A DNA stretch of 8,327 nt from Bacteroidota bacterium (GTDB lineage Bacteria; Bacteroidota; Bacteroidia; Chitinophagales; Chitinophagaceae). A model generated the notes under the pieces. The model was not told the DNA's origin, did not search any database, and saw only the letters and a list, made by a program, of their open reading frames with translations. The stretch covers positions 1 to 8,327 of the forward strand of contig JAFAAT010000260.1 in assembly GCA_023426425.1 (NCBI GenBank), written 5' to 3'. Positions 1 through 7,642 of this stretch are shown here, piece by piece (position 1 is the stretch's first letter; every line of letters starts with the position of its first letter). A program made the translations under genes and the position numbers.

Positions 1-409
1 GGCCATACCCGTCTATTGAAACGTATTCGAACCCCTCCCTCACCAATGCGGCTACCACTTCTTCATATCTTGTCACGTCGTATATACTCAGCCTATATTT
101 CTTAGAATAGAAAATCTTCTTCTCAAAAGGAATCAATGATCCCAAATGTGGCCTGGTGTAAAACCTTTCAGCCTCCAGGACGCTTGTGTCTAATCCCAGG
201 TTCCTGACTACACTTCTAAGTTTTGCCTCCTGTTCAGTGAAGCTATGTCCGTCCTTCTTCTTTTCTGTTTGCTGGAGGTCGATGGCCAGATCAATGTAAT
301 CAGGTTCGAAAACGCCTTCTGCTTCACCAATGACTTTGAACACCTGCCCGAAAGCATGTACTTGCAGGATTGTAATCAGTAGAACTAAGAAACAAATTGA
401 CTTGAACAT
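1..409 (-). CDS. Secreted SIMPL/DUF541-like domain protein (N-terminal part, 3' end outside window)
   Basis: The frame opens with ATG at 409-407 and stays open for 136 codons to the left edge, so the C-terminus is missing. Residues 1-22 form a Sec signal peptide: MFKS, a hydrophobic core (ICFLVLLITILQV), then HAFGQ, with cleavage likely near HA/FG. The mature part starts with VFKVIGEAEGVFEPDYIDLAIDL, which fits the opening strand pattern of SIMPL domains (xVxGxAexxxxPDxixlxixl). It continues with TEQEAKLRSVVRNLGLD and the later KKYRLSIYDVTRYEEVVAALVREGF, matching the helix and second strand block of the family. SIMPL (PF04402) proteins are periplasmic or outer-membrane associated and mostly of unknown function; the name comes from a mouse signalling protein with the same domain. 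There is no clear Shine-Dalgarno (GGTTGAT precedes ATG). A terminator separates it from the upstream peptidase gene, so it probably has its own promoter. The family call rests on pattern recognition of half a domain. Confidence 0.72.
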   Translation of the reverse strand, partial: MFKSICFLVLLITILQVHAFGQVFKVIGEAEGVFEPDYIDLAIDLQQTEKKKDGHSFTEQEAKLRSVVRNLGLDTSVLEAERFYTRPHLGSLIPFEKKIFYSKKYRLSIYDVTRYEEVVAALVREGFEYVSIDGYG

Positions 410-441
410 ATCAACCAAATTACGACAACTGGTGTAAAATG

Positions 442-466
442 AAAAAGGCCGCATTGCTGCAGCCTT
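442..466 (-). terminator. Rho-independent terminator of the prolyl oligopeptidase gene
   Basis: On the minus strand, 29 bases past the TAA stop of the peptidase, AAGGC-TGC... pairs with ...GCA-GCCTT (stem arms 462-466/445-449 and 458-460/451-453). There is one internal A/C mismatch and a four-base loop at 454-457. On the minus strand the stem runs straight into a T-tract (complement of A442-A446), followed by C and ATTTT. The other strand has A-residues after the hairpin, so termination is directional, for the leftward transcript. This separates the peptidase gene from the SIMPL gene 36 bp further on. Confidence 0.75.
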
Positions 467-494
467 AAAAATGAACGTATTGAACAGTCGCGTA

Positions 495-2618
495 TTACCT
501 GTTATACTTCAAGCCCATGTTATAGAGCATGAAAGACCATTTATCCGCCTGCTCGTCAATAATCATCGAGGTTGGCTTTCCGGCTCCGTGCCCTGCTTTT
601 GTCTCTATTCTGATGAGAGCAGGATTGTTACATCCTTGTGCTTCCTGAAGGGCAGCTGCGAACTTAAATGAATGCGCAGGCACCACCCTGTCGTCATGAT
701 CTGCAGTCATGATCATGGTGGCAGTATAACAGGTTCCTTTCTTCAGATTATGCACCGGAGAGTATTTGTACAAGTACTCAAACATTTCCTTGTTATCATC
801 CGCTGTGCCATAGTCATAAGCCCAGCCGGCACCAGCAGTAAACTTGTGATAGCGCAGCATGTCGAGCACACCAACTGCAGGAAACGCTACCTTGAACAAG
901 TCTGGGCGCTGCAGCATACAGGCCGCTACCAGCAGTCCGCCATTAGAACCACCGGAGATGGCGAGGTAGTCCTTGCTTGTATACTTATTTTCTATCAGAT
1001 ACTCGGCCGCGGCTATAAAGTCATTGAACACATTTTGCTTCCTCAGCTTCGTTCCGTCGTCGTGCCACTGGTCTCCATACTCACCGCCACCGCGAATATT
1101 AGCTACAGCATACACACCGCCGTTCTCCATAAACACCAGGTTGCTAATACTAAACGAAGGCGTCAGGCTCACATTAAATCCGCCATAGCCATAAAGCATC
1201 AGGGGATTTTTTCCATCAAGTTTAATACCTTTCTTGTGTGTGATGATCATGGGAATTTCGGTTCCATCAGCCTGGGTATAAAACACCTGTTTGCTCTCAT
1301 AAGCTTCAGGGTCAAAGTTCACGTCAGGCTTCTTGTACAGCTCAGATTTTCCTGTCGCCAACTCATACTTGAATATCGTAGTCGGGTAGATGTAGGAAGT
1401 GAACGAATAATAAAGATCCTTTTCCTCTTTCTTGCCACTAAAACCGCCTGCAGTACCTAGTCCCGGAAGCTCGATAGTTCTTTCCTTTTTACCATTCAGA
1501 TCATATTGATGAACCTCAGAGACCGCATCTTTCAGGTAGCGGGCAAATAGCTTTCCACCGCTGGTTGAAACAGACAACGGGAACCTTCCTTCTGGTATCA
1601 GATCCACCCAACGTTCGGGCACCGGATTTGAAGCATCAACAGTCACTAACTTCCTGTTTGGAGCTTTCTGATTGGTAAGAATAAACAGCTTTCCGTTGTC
1701 AGAGTACACTACATCCTGCTCGGTTTCAAAGCCAGTCACAACAGGGATGATCTTTGCTTTTTCCATGGTAAGGTTGAGAATGTACAGCTCATTACCATAA
1801 GTCGCATTAGCAGCAGAGATCACGAGGAAATTCTGATCCTCAGTGACGTATCCTCCAATGTATCTGCGAGGCGTTTCACTGCCTCCAAACACCAGAATGT
1901 CCTTACTCTGAGGAGTGCCCACTTTGTGATAGTAAAGCTTGTGCTCCTGGGTTTTACCAGATAGCTGACTACCCTCTTTTGGCTTGTCATAGCTGCTATA
2001 ATAGAAGCCTTCATTTCCTTTCCACGACAAACCACTAAACTTCACATCTTTCAATGTATCGTCGATACGCTTTCCAGAAATAGCATCCATTACGATGACT
2101 TTTCTCCAGTCACTACCACCCTCGGATATCTGAAATGCAACACGTGAGCCGTCTTTAGAGAACTCAATTCCTGCGAGTGAGGTAGTTCCATCTTTGGAAA
2201 AATTATTTGGATCAAGAAATACTTCAGGATCCTGGTTACCTTTTTGACGATAAAGTACGGATTGGTTCTGCAGTCCATCGTTCTTGAAAAAGTAGGTATA
2301 CTGCCCTTCTTTGAACGGTGCTGAAAACTTCTCATAGTTCCACAGTTCCGTCAACCTTAGCCTGATAGCACTCCTGAAAGGAATTTTATCGAGGTAGGTG
2401 TTTGTCACCGCATTCTGACGTGTTACCCAGTCAGCAGTCTCTGCTGACAGATCATCCTCAAGCCAGCGGTAGGGATCGGCAACTACTGTTCCAAAAAACG
2501 TATCTACCTGGTTCGACTTTCGGGTCTCCGGGTACTTTCCTTCAAAGGCGCCGGGCTTCTGTGCTGTAGCTGACATTGCAAGCAATAAAACTGATGTACA
2601 AATTGTAGTAACTTTCAT
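495..2618 (-). CDS. Prolyl oligopeptidase (prolyl endopeptidase), serine peptidase family S9A, periplasmic
   Basis: This is a complete protein of 707 residues, the usual size for S9A enzymes. It should cleave short peptides on the carboxyl side of proline. Residues 1-20 (MKVTTICTSVLLLAMSATAQ) are a Sec signal peptide with cleavage around A19/Q20, so the enzyme is predicted to be periplasmic, as known for the Flavobacterium/Elizabethkingia enzyme. The N-terminal S9 segment with DPYRWLED (48-55) is followed by a seven-bladed propeller at roughly 75-425 and the alpha/beta-hydrolase domain from about 430. The catalytic triad is Ser558 in GGSNGG, Asp642 in DHDDRVVP and His677 in KAGHGAGKP. By analogy with the porcine enzyme, Arg644 and Trp599 hold the substrate proline, and Tyr478 of YGYGGF supports the oxyanion hole. 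AGGA lies 6 bases before the ATG, which fixes the start. The gene is transcribed away from tamB and ends at a clear terminator, so it looks monocistronic. No C-terminal sorting domain or lesion is visible. Confidence 0.96.
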   Translation of the reverse strand: MKVTTICTSVLLLAMSATAQKPGAFEGKYPETRKSNQVDTFFGTVVADPYRWLEDDLSAETADWVTRQNAVTNTYLDKIPFRSAIRLRLTELWNYEKFSAPFKEGQYTYFFKNDGLQNQSVLYRQKGNQDPEVFLDPNNFSKDGTTSLAGIEFSKDGSRVAFQISEGGSDWRKVIVMDAISGKRIDDTLKDVKFSGLSWKGNEGFYYSSYDKPKEGSQLSGKTQEHKLYYHKVGTPQSKDILVFGGSETPRRYIGGYVTEDQNFLVISAANATYGNELYILNLTMEKAKIIPVVTGFETEQDVVYSDNGKLFILTNQKAPNRKLVTVDASNPVPERWVDLIPEGRFPLSVSTSGGKLFARYLKDAVSEVHQYDLNGKKERTIELPGLGTAGGFSGKKEEKDLYYSFTSYIYPTTIFKYELATGKSELYKKPDVNFDPEAYESKQVFYTQADGTEIPMIITHKKGIKLDGKNPLMLYGYGGFNVSLTPSFSISNLVFMENGGVYAVANIRGGGEYGDQWHDDGTKLRKQNVFNDFIAAAEYLIENKYTSKDYLAISGGSNGGLLVAACMLQRPDLFKVAFPAVGVLDMLRYHKFTAGAGWAYDYGTADDNKEMFEYLYKYSPVHNLKKGTCYTATMIMTADHDDRVVPAHSFKFAAALQEAQGCNNPALIRIETKAGHGAGKPTSMIIDEQADKWSFMLYNMGLKYNR

Positions 2619-2644
2619 TATAGTTCCTGTTCAAAAGATTAGCC

Positions 2645-2652
2645 CGAAAATA
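2645..2652 (-). promoter_or_regulatory. Candidate -7 box for the prolyl oligopeptidase gene
   Basis: Read on the minus strand this is TATTTTCG, a 7-of-8 match including the free positions to the Bacteroidota -7 consensus TAnnTTTG. It lies 26 bp before the ATG at 2618, giving a short leader of about 20 bases that includes the AGGA ribosome site at 2628-2625. No good TTG -33 element is seen at the expected distance, so the call is tentative. Confidence 0.35.
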
Positions 2653-2681
2653 CTGTGCTTTGATTAAAGATCACTAAAGAC

Positions 2682-2711
2682 CTCTTGAACTCATGTTTTT
2701 ACAAGAGTTCA
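2682..2711. repeat. Overlapping inverted repeats in the divergent intergenic region (possible operator)
   Basis: Two short perfect inverted repeats share bases: CTCTTG (2682-2687) with CAAGAG (2702-2707), and TGAACTC (2686-2692) with GAGTTCA (2705-2711). The spacers are 14 and 12 bases. They sit between the putative start sites of the peptidase gene and tamB, upstream of both -7 boxes, where a regulator could affect both. There is no T-tract after either arm, so a terminator is unlikely. A regulatory role is inference from position only; repeats of this size can occur by chance in AT-rich DNA. Confidence 0.3.
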
Positions 2712-2748
2712 TTAACATTTCTGTCCATAAGAAATGAATATCAGGAGC

Positions 2749-2756
2749 TATTTTTG
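2749..2756 (+). promoter_or_regulatory. Bacteroidota-type -7 promoter element for tamB
   Basis: TATTTTTG is a perfect match to the Bacteroidota sigma-A -7 consensus TAnnTTTG. Transcription would begin about 5-7 bases downstream, near 2762, leaving a leader of about 24 bases before the proposed tamB start at 2786. The -33 element is weak: only TTTCTG at 2718-2723, further upstream than the usual spacing. The box argues against translation from the ATG at 2734, which lies upstream of it and in another frame. Confidence 0.5.
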
Positions 2757-2785
2757 TAGTACATTGTCCAAATCCCGCATAACAA

Positions 2786-5700
2786 CTGAGGCGCCTGTTT
2801 CACATATTTCGCATTATTCTGCTTACACTAGTAGGAATTATCCTGCTTACAGGCATCCTCATAAATCTAACTCCCGTCCAGAACTTCCTGGCAGATAAAG
2901 CTGCCTCCTATCTTGAGCGGAAGCTTGAAACGAAGGTGCGGGTTGAGCAGGTTCGAATTGACTTCCTGAATCATGTACTGATCCAGGGACTTTACGTCGA
3001 AGACAAAGCCGGAGACACACTCCTGTATGCCGGCGAGGCACGTGTCCGTATTACCGATTGGTTCATCTTTCGTAATGAACATCCCGTCGTGCGCTACCTT
3101 GGCCTTCATGATGCATACGGACATCTTTACCGCACCAGGAGTTCCGATGAGTGGAATTACCAGTTCGTCATCGACGCTTTCGACACCGGTGTGAAAGACA
3201 CTACCAGGAAACAAAATGAGTTTGAGCTCGACCTTGAAAAGATTGATCTCAGAAACGTCCGCTTTCATATGGATGATGCCTGGGTAGGCAGTGACTTTGA
3301 TATTGACGTCGGGAATCTTCAGCTGGATGCTGAAGAAATAAACATGAGGGAGAAGCTAATAGACATCAACTCCATTCTCATTGAAGGTGCTACTGTTGCC
3401 ATCCGGGACTATACCGGCGGACGCCCCCCCACCGCACCCAAACCCTTTGTACTGGACACAACTGCGTTTAATCCCGGGCTATGGTCTGTGCGAATAGATG
3501 ATCTCACCCTCAATGGTAGCCGTTTCTCACTCAACTCAGCTCCTGAACGTGAAGCATACGTCAATGAGTTCGATCCTTCTCATATGGACGTTACGAACAT
3601 TGAGATCGATGCAAAAAACATTGTGATCAACGGCGACACACTTCACGGAAAGCTGGAACACCTAAGTGCGAATGAACGGAGCGGTATCATGATCAAGCGC
3701 ATGTCTGCAGATGTGACGGTCTCTCCCAACGCATCCATAGCAGATAACCTGTACCTGGAGACCAACAACAGCAAGCTTCAGCACTACTATGCGATGCACT
3801 ATGAGCGATTTCCTGATTTTACTGATTACGTGGACAAGGTCATCATGGTTGCTGACATCAGCAATTCGCGGATTGATTCAAGGGATGTAGCCTACTTCGC
3901 CCCTGCACTACGTAAATATCCCACGATTGTATCAGCATCCGGGCACGTAGCAGGAACTGTGGATAGCCTCACCAGCAAACGCCTGTATGTAACTGATGGA
4001 AGCACCTTCCTTAAAGGCGACATCTCGATGATCGGGCTTCCTGATATTTATTCCACATTTATCAGGATTGACAACGGTGATATTTTTACCAACAACCAGA
4101 GCATTTTCAAATATGCTCCTGAACTAAGACGCCACCCTGAGATAGCATTCGAAGAGCTAAATTACCTTTCCTACAAGGGCGACTTTGCAGGGTACATCGA
4201 GAACTTTGTTGCGAATGGACAGCTAAAGACTAATCTTGGTTCTATCACCTCGACCATCAAGCTGGACATGCCAGGCTTCGATGCTGTGTCATCAGCATAC
4301 AAAGGGAACATTTCGACTTCAGGTTTCGATCTTGGAAGACTTTTCCGTCAGCCACTGTTAGGCAACATTGCGTTCAAGGCAGACATAACTGGTAAAGGAT
4401 TTGATCCTAAATCAGGTTCCATGCAGGTAAACGCCTTCATCAACAGGTTAGACTTCAATGGATACAGCTATCAAAACCTTAATGCAGAGGGAACTCTGGC
4501 CAAGAGACGGTTCACGGGTAATCTGATTGTTGATGATCCTAACCTTGCGTTAGCTTTCAATGGAAACATTGATTTCAACGATGACCTTCTCAATATCACT
4601 GCAAAGGCAAATCTTTTAACAAGTGACCTACGAGCAATAAACCTCACAAAAGACTCTCTGGTAGCATCTGCAGATTTTGATGTGAACTTTATCGGCACTC
4701 ATATTGACAACTTTCTTGGGGATGCCAAACTATACAACATTGACATTCGCAGGGGAACTCACCGGCTGGATATTGACTCTGTATTTGTGCATAGTGATAT
4801 TGAGGAAGATGAACGTTTGCTTACCATTGAAAGCAATGATGTGGCGGCAAGACTCACAGGCGATTTTCAGCTTTCCAATCTGCAGCATTCACTGCAGTTC
4901 TACCTTTCAGGGTATCTGCCGAATTATATTCCAGCACCTGTTACATATGCACCGGATCAGGACATCAGCTTTCAGATTACTACCCGCAAGATTGATAGTC
5001 TCTTAAGTGTACTGGTTCCGACTGTGCAGGGTTTTGACAGTTCAACTGTAACCGGCACATTACATACAGGCAGACAGGAACTTTCGCTGAACGCCTGGAT
5101 TCCCTTTGCTTCGTTCAGCAATGTATCTTTTTACAACGCCAGCATTAAGGGTTCCGGAAGTCATAAAAACCTCGTACTTGATTCAGACATCGAAAAAGTT
5201 TCTGTTGGCAATGATGTTCTTTCAGCGTCCGTGGCTGTAGACGCAAGCCTTGGAAGCGATTCTCTACAGTTCCAGATTGCCACTGTATCACCAGATAATG
5301 TGGGCACATCAAATATAAATGGCAGTGCCTATGCAAGCGGAGACTCTCTTTACCTTAGGGTGTTACCCTCTGAGTTCTTCATTCACAACTATAAGTGGCA
5401 GATTCCTGCGGGCAATAACTTTGTATTCAGCAAAGAATACCTGCAGATACGTTCATTCTCATTGCGGTCCCAGGAACAGTTGATAAAAGTCTTCACTGAG
5501 GACGAAGGCGGCAGTCAATCTGTAGTCGTACAGGTAAAGGATCTGTCCATTCCGATGGTTGGTAAGTTAGCCGGGATTGCTGAATATAATCCTGAAGGAA
5601 AGGTGAATGGCAGTATCAGGGTGGATCATATTTTCAATGGGCTGGAAGTTGCAGGAAATCTTCGAACTACCGGTGTGCGACTAGGAGGTGATGTAATTGG

Positions 5701-7642
5701 CACGATCAATGTAGCAGGGAGCTATAATGCGAAGAAAAGAATCATTAACCTGGACCCAGAATCCGGTGTATTCCTGGGCGCTTCTTCTATACGTGCTGCG
5801 GGCAGTATGTCCTTTGACAGCACCAGTAATCAACAGCTGAATGGCTATGTAGAGTTTAATGAAGCCCGCCTTGCCTGGATTGCACCCTTAGTTTCTGATT
5901 TTCTGGGGGAGATGAGCGGACGCCTCAACGGAACAATTAATGTCGGAGGCTCGGCTACCAAACCGGATATCGATGGAAAGGTGGCCATCAATACAGCAGC
6001 CACCAGGATAAATATCATTGGCACTTACTACAAAATCCCGTTTGCTGAACTCACAGTTTCTAACAATGCGATCGACTTCGGCACAGTTAGCATCTTTGAC
6101 GTTCAGAACAATTCGGCAACTCTGACGGGCGGCATTGCACACGACCGTTTCAGAAACATGAGACTCAACAGGGTTAATCTGACAGCTCCTCACTTTGAGG
6201 TTCTAAATCTGAAGGAACATGAAAATGCGAGTTTCTACGGAAACCTTACTGCAAACGTAAAATCCCTGACTGTGTCAGGGCCATTTGACGACCTAACAAT
6301 GACTATCAATGCTACACCATCTGCGCGCTCTCATATTTTCATTCCTGTTAAAACCTCCGCGGATATTAATACTTATAGCTACGTCAGCTTCAAGAGCTAT
6401 GAGGATGAGGAAGTCATTGCCTCCAGGAGAAAAAAGAACAAATTCTCATTGACCATCAACGGGGAAATGAATCCGCTGGCACAAATGACCCTTGTACTTG
6501 ATCCGTCCACCGGAGACATGATTAATGCGAAGGGCTTTGGAAACATACAGCTTGTAGTTCCTTCAGATGATGAAATCAAAATGTATGGTAACTACCACAT
6601 AGAGGAAGGAGATTACACATTTACGCTGAGGCAGCTTTACTTCAGGAGAAACTTTGTTATTAACAGTGGTAGTACAATTGCGTTCAACGGAGTGCTGGCC
6701 AATACCAATTTGGATATTGATGCGGTGTATACCAGGACAGCAAGGCTTATTGACCTACTTAACGAGAGTGAGAAAGAGTATATCCGTAATACGAGTGAGG
6801 AAAGAGAAGCGAAGACAGCCCAGAACGTCAACGTGCTACTGCATATGAATGGTTCACTTAATGAGCCAAAACTAAGTTTCGGTATTGACCTGGAGGAAAA
6901 GCGTGAAGGAGCGATCGCCTACCAGAAACTCAAACAAATTAATCTGGATGATCGTGCGCTCTTTGATCAGGTGGCTGCACTGCTGCTTGTTGGCACATTC
7001 ATTCCTCAGGAAGGATGGGGGGGATCTACGGCTAATACAGCAACGGCCGGCGCAATCAACAACATAAGCGACATCTTCTCCAGCACGGCATCGACACAAC
7101 TAACGAACATAGTAAATAAACTATTGGGAGATCCTGATCTTTCAATTGAGCTTAAGTACAAGAACTACAATCTTAGTGACCCTCTGGCTAGCAGTGGGAT
7201 CAACAGGAATGAAGTATCCTTTGGTGTCAGAAAGAATCTGCTTGATGATCGTTTACTTGTTGAACTGGGAAGTGCTTACGACTGGGGCAGGCCTACTTCT
7301 TCAAACTCAAGTACCAGCAATCTCAATTTAGCTGGTGATTTCCGTGTGCAGTATCTGTTGACAGAGGATGGGCAGGTAAGGTTAAATGCATTCCGCACCA
7401 GTAACTACGATGTTCTTGTTGACAGAAACATCTGGAGAGGTGGTTTTGGTATTTCCTACAGAAGGAGCTTCAACAACCTGTATGAATTCTTCCACAAAGC
7501 CAAGCCACCCGTTATACCGTCAACGCCGGCTCCGGCACCGAAGGACACAGTTTCTCAGTCATCTACTACCTGGTTGCGACTTCCTGACAGTACTGCTCCA
7601 ATTGCAGGGCCACTGCATCCCAGTCAAAGCGGTCCCGAATAA
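2786..7642 (+). CDS. tamB: TamB/DUF490 translocation and assembly module protein, with apparent CTG start
   Basis: TamB proteins are anchored in the inner membrane and span the periplasm as a long beta-rich groove. With an Omp85 partner (TamA or a BamA-like protein) they serve outer-membrane protein assembly and lipid transport. From CTG 2786 the product is 1618 residues, typical for Bacteroidota TamB. Residues 10-28 (IILLTLVGIILLTGILINL) are the membrane anchor. TPVQNFLADKAASYL (29-43) then leads into the AsmA-like N-terminal block VRIDFLNHVLIQGLYVEDKAGDTLLYAG. Long runs of alternating beta-strand sequence fill the middle, including SGHVAGTVDSL near 385. The C-terminal TamB domain spans about 1190-1569, with MYGNYHIEEGDYTFTLRQLYF, FVINSGSTIAFNG and a final GGFGISYRRSFNNLYEFF. 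A proline-rich tail of 49 residues follows. The in-frame stop at 2780-2782 bounds the frame, and the first canonical start is GTG 2936, which would delete the anchor, so a non-ATG start (CTG 2786) is preferred. The 3' end overlaps the convergent glycosyltransferase gene by 77 bp. Function is sure; the exact start is not. Confidence 0.93.
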   Translation: MRRLFHIFRIILLTLVGIILLTGILINLTPVQNFLADKAASYLERKLETKVRVEQVRIDFLNHVLIQGLYVEDKAGDTLLYAGEARVRITDWFIFRNEHPVVRYLGLHDAYGHLYRTRSSDEWNYQFVIDAFDTGVKDTTRKQNEFELDLEKIDLRNVRFHMDDAWVGSDFDIDVGNLQLDAEEINMREKLIDINSILIEGATVAIRDYTGGRPPTAPKPFVLDTTAFNPGLWSVRIDDLTLNGSRFSLNSAPEREAYVNEFDPSHMDVTNIEIDAKNIVINGDTLHGKLEHLSANERSGIMIKRMSADVTVSPNASIADNLYLETNNSKLQHYYAMHYERFPDFTDYVDKVIMVADISNSRIDSRDVAYFAPALRKYPTIVSASGHVAGTVDSLTSKRLYVTDGSTFLKGDISMIGLPDIYSTFIRIDNGDIFTNNQSIFKYAPELRRHPEIAFEELNYLSYKGDFAGYIENFVANGQLKTNLGSITSTIKLDMPGFDAVSSAYKGNISTSGFDLGRLFRQPLLGNIAFKADITGKGFDPKSGSMQVNAFINRLDFNGYSYQNLNAEGTLAKRRFTGNLIVDDPNLALAFNGNIDFNDDLLNITAKANLLTSDLRAINLTKDSLVASADFDVNFIGTHIDNFLGDAKLYNIDIRRGTHRLDIDSVFVHSDIEEDERLLTIESNDVAARLTGDFQLSNLQHSLQFYLSGYLPNYIPAPVTYAPDQDISFQITTRKIDSLLSVLVPTVQGFDSSTVTGTLHTGRQELSLNAWIPFASFSNVSFYNASIKGSGSHKNLVLDSDIEKVSVGNDVLSASVAVDASLGSDSLQFQIATVSPDNVGTSNINGSAYASGDSLYLRVLPSEFFIHNYKWQIPAGNNFVFSKEYLQIRSFSLRSQEQLIKVFTEDEGGSQSVVVQVKDLSIPMVGKLAGIAEYNPEGKVNGSIRVDHIFNGLEVAGNLRTTGVRLGGDVIGTINVAGSYNAKKRIINLDPESGVFLGASSIRAAGSMSFDSTSNQQLNGYVEFNEARLAWIAPLVSDFLGEMSGRLNGTINVGGSATKPDIDGKVAINTAATRINIIGTYYKIPFAELTVSNNAIDFGTVSIFDVQNNSATLTGGIAHDRFRNMRLNRVNLTAPHFEVLNLKEHENASFYGNLTANVKSLTVSGPFDDLTMTINATPSARSHIFIPVKTSADINTYSYVSFKSYEDEEVIASRRKKNKFSLTINGEMNPLAQMTLVLDPSTGDMINAKGFGNIQLVVPSDDEIKMYGNYHIEEGDYTFTLRQLYFRRNFVINSGSTIAFNGVLANTNLDIDAVYTRTARLIDLLNESEKEYIRNTSEEREAKTAQNVNVLLHMNGSLNEPKLSFGIDLEEKREGAIAYQKLKQINLDDRALFDQVAALLLVGTFIPQEGWGGSTANTATAGAINNISDIFSSTASTQLTNIVNKLLGDPDLSIELKYKNYNLSDPLASSGINRNEVSFGVRKNLLDDRLLVELGSAYDWGRPTSSNSSTSNLNLAGDFRVQYLLTEDGQVRLNAFRTSNYDVLVDRNIWRGGFGISYRRSFNNLYEFFHKAKPPVIPSTPAPAPKDTVSQSSTTWLRLPDSTAPIAGPLHPSQSGPE
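7566..7642. other. Tail-to-tail coding overlap of tamB and the glycosyltransferase gene
   Basis: These 77 bases code on both strands: the last 25 residues of TamB (TTWLRLP...SGPE) and the last 25 codons of the glycosyltransferase, including its RFDW helix. No hairpin followed by T-tract is visible at either end of the overlap, so neither convergent transcript has an obvious intrinsic terminator here. Confidence 0.85.

Noticed and set aside
415..422. TAATTTGG on the minus strand as a -7 box for the SIMPL gene
   Set aside because: It has one mismatch to TAnnTTTG and would place the transcription start at or inside the ATG at 409. Without a -33 element it is not convincing.
471..1460. Long antisense reading frame (66 + 262 codons in the same frame) opposite the peptidase gene
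   Set aside because: It lies wholly or almost wholly inside the well-supported S9A gene, shows no recognisable motif or domain, has an in-frame stop at 669-671, and has a composition typical of an antisense shadow of a coding sequence.
2734..2896. Small plus-strand frame from ATG 2734 (MNIRSYFCSTLSKSRITTEA...) ahead of tamB
   Set aside because: It is out of frame with tamB, begins upstream of the predicted start of transcription, and overlaps the TamB membrane anchor, which is the meaningful reading of these bases.
2867..3268. 133-codon minus-strand frame within tamB
   Set aside because: It is antisense to the conserved N-terminal block of TamB, with no independent start signal or recognisable sequence.
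4471..7099. Several 60-101 codon frames on both strands within tamB
   Set aside because: All are out-of-frame or antisense shadows of the long TamB coding sequence, with low-complexity or motif-free translations.
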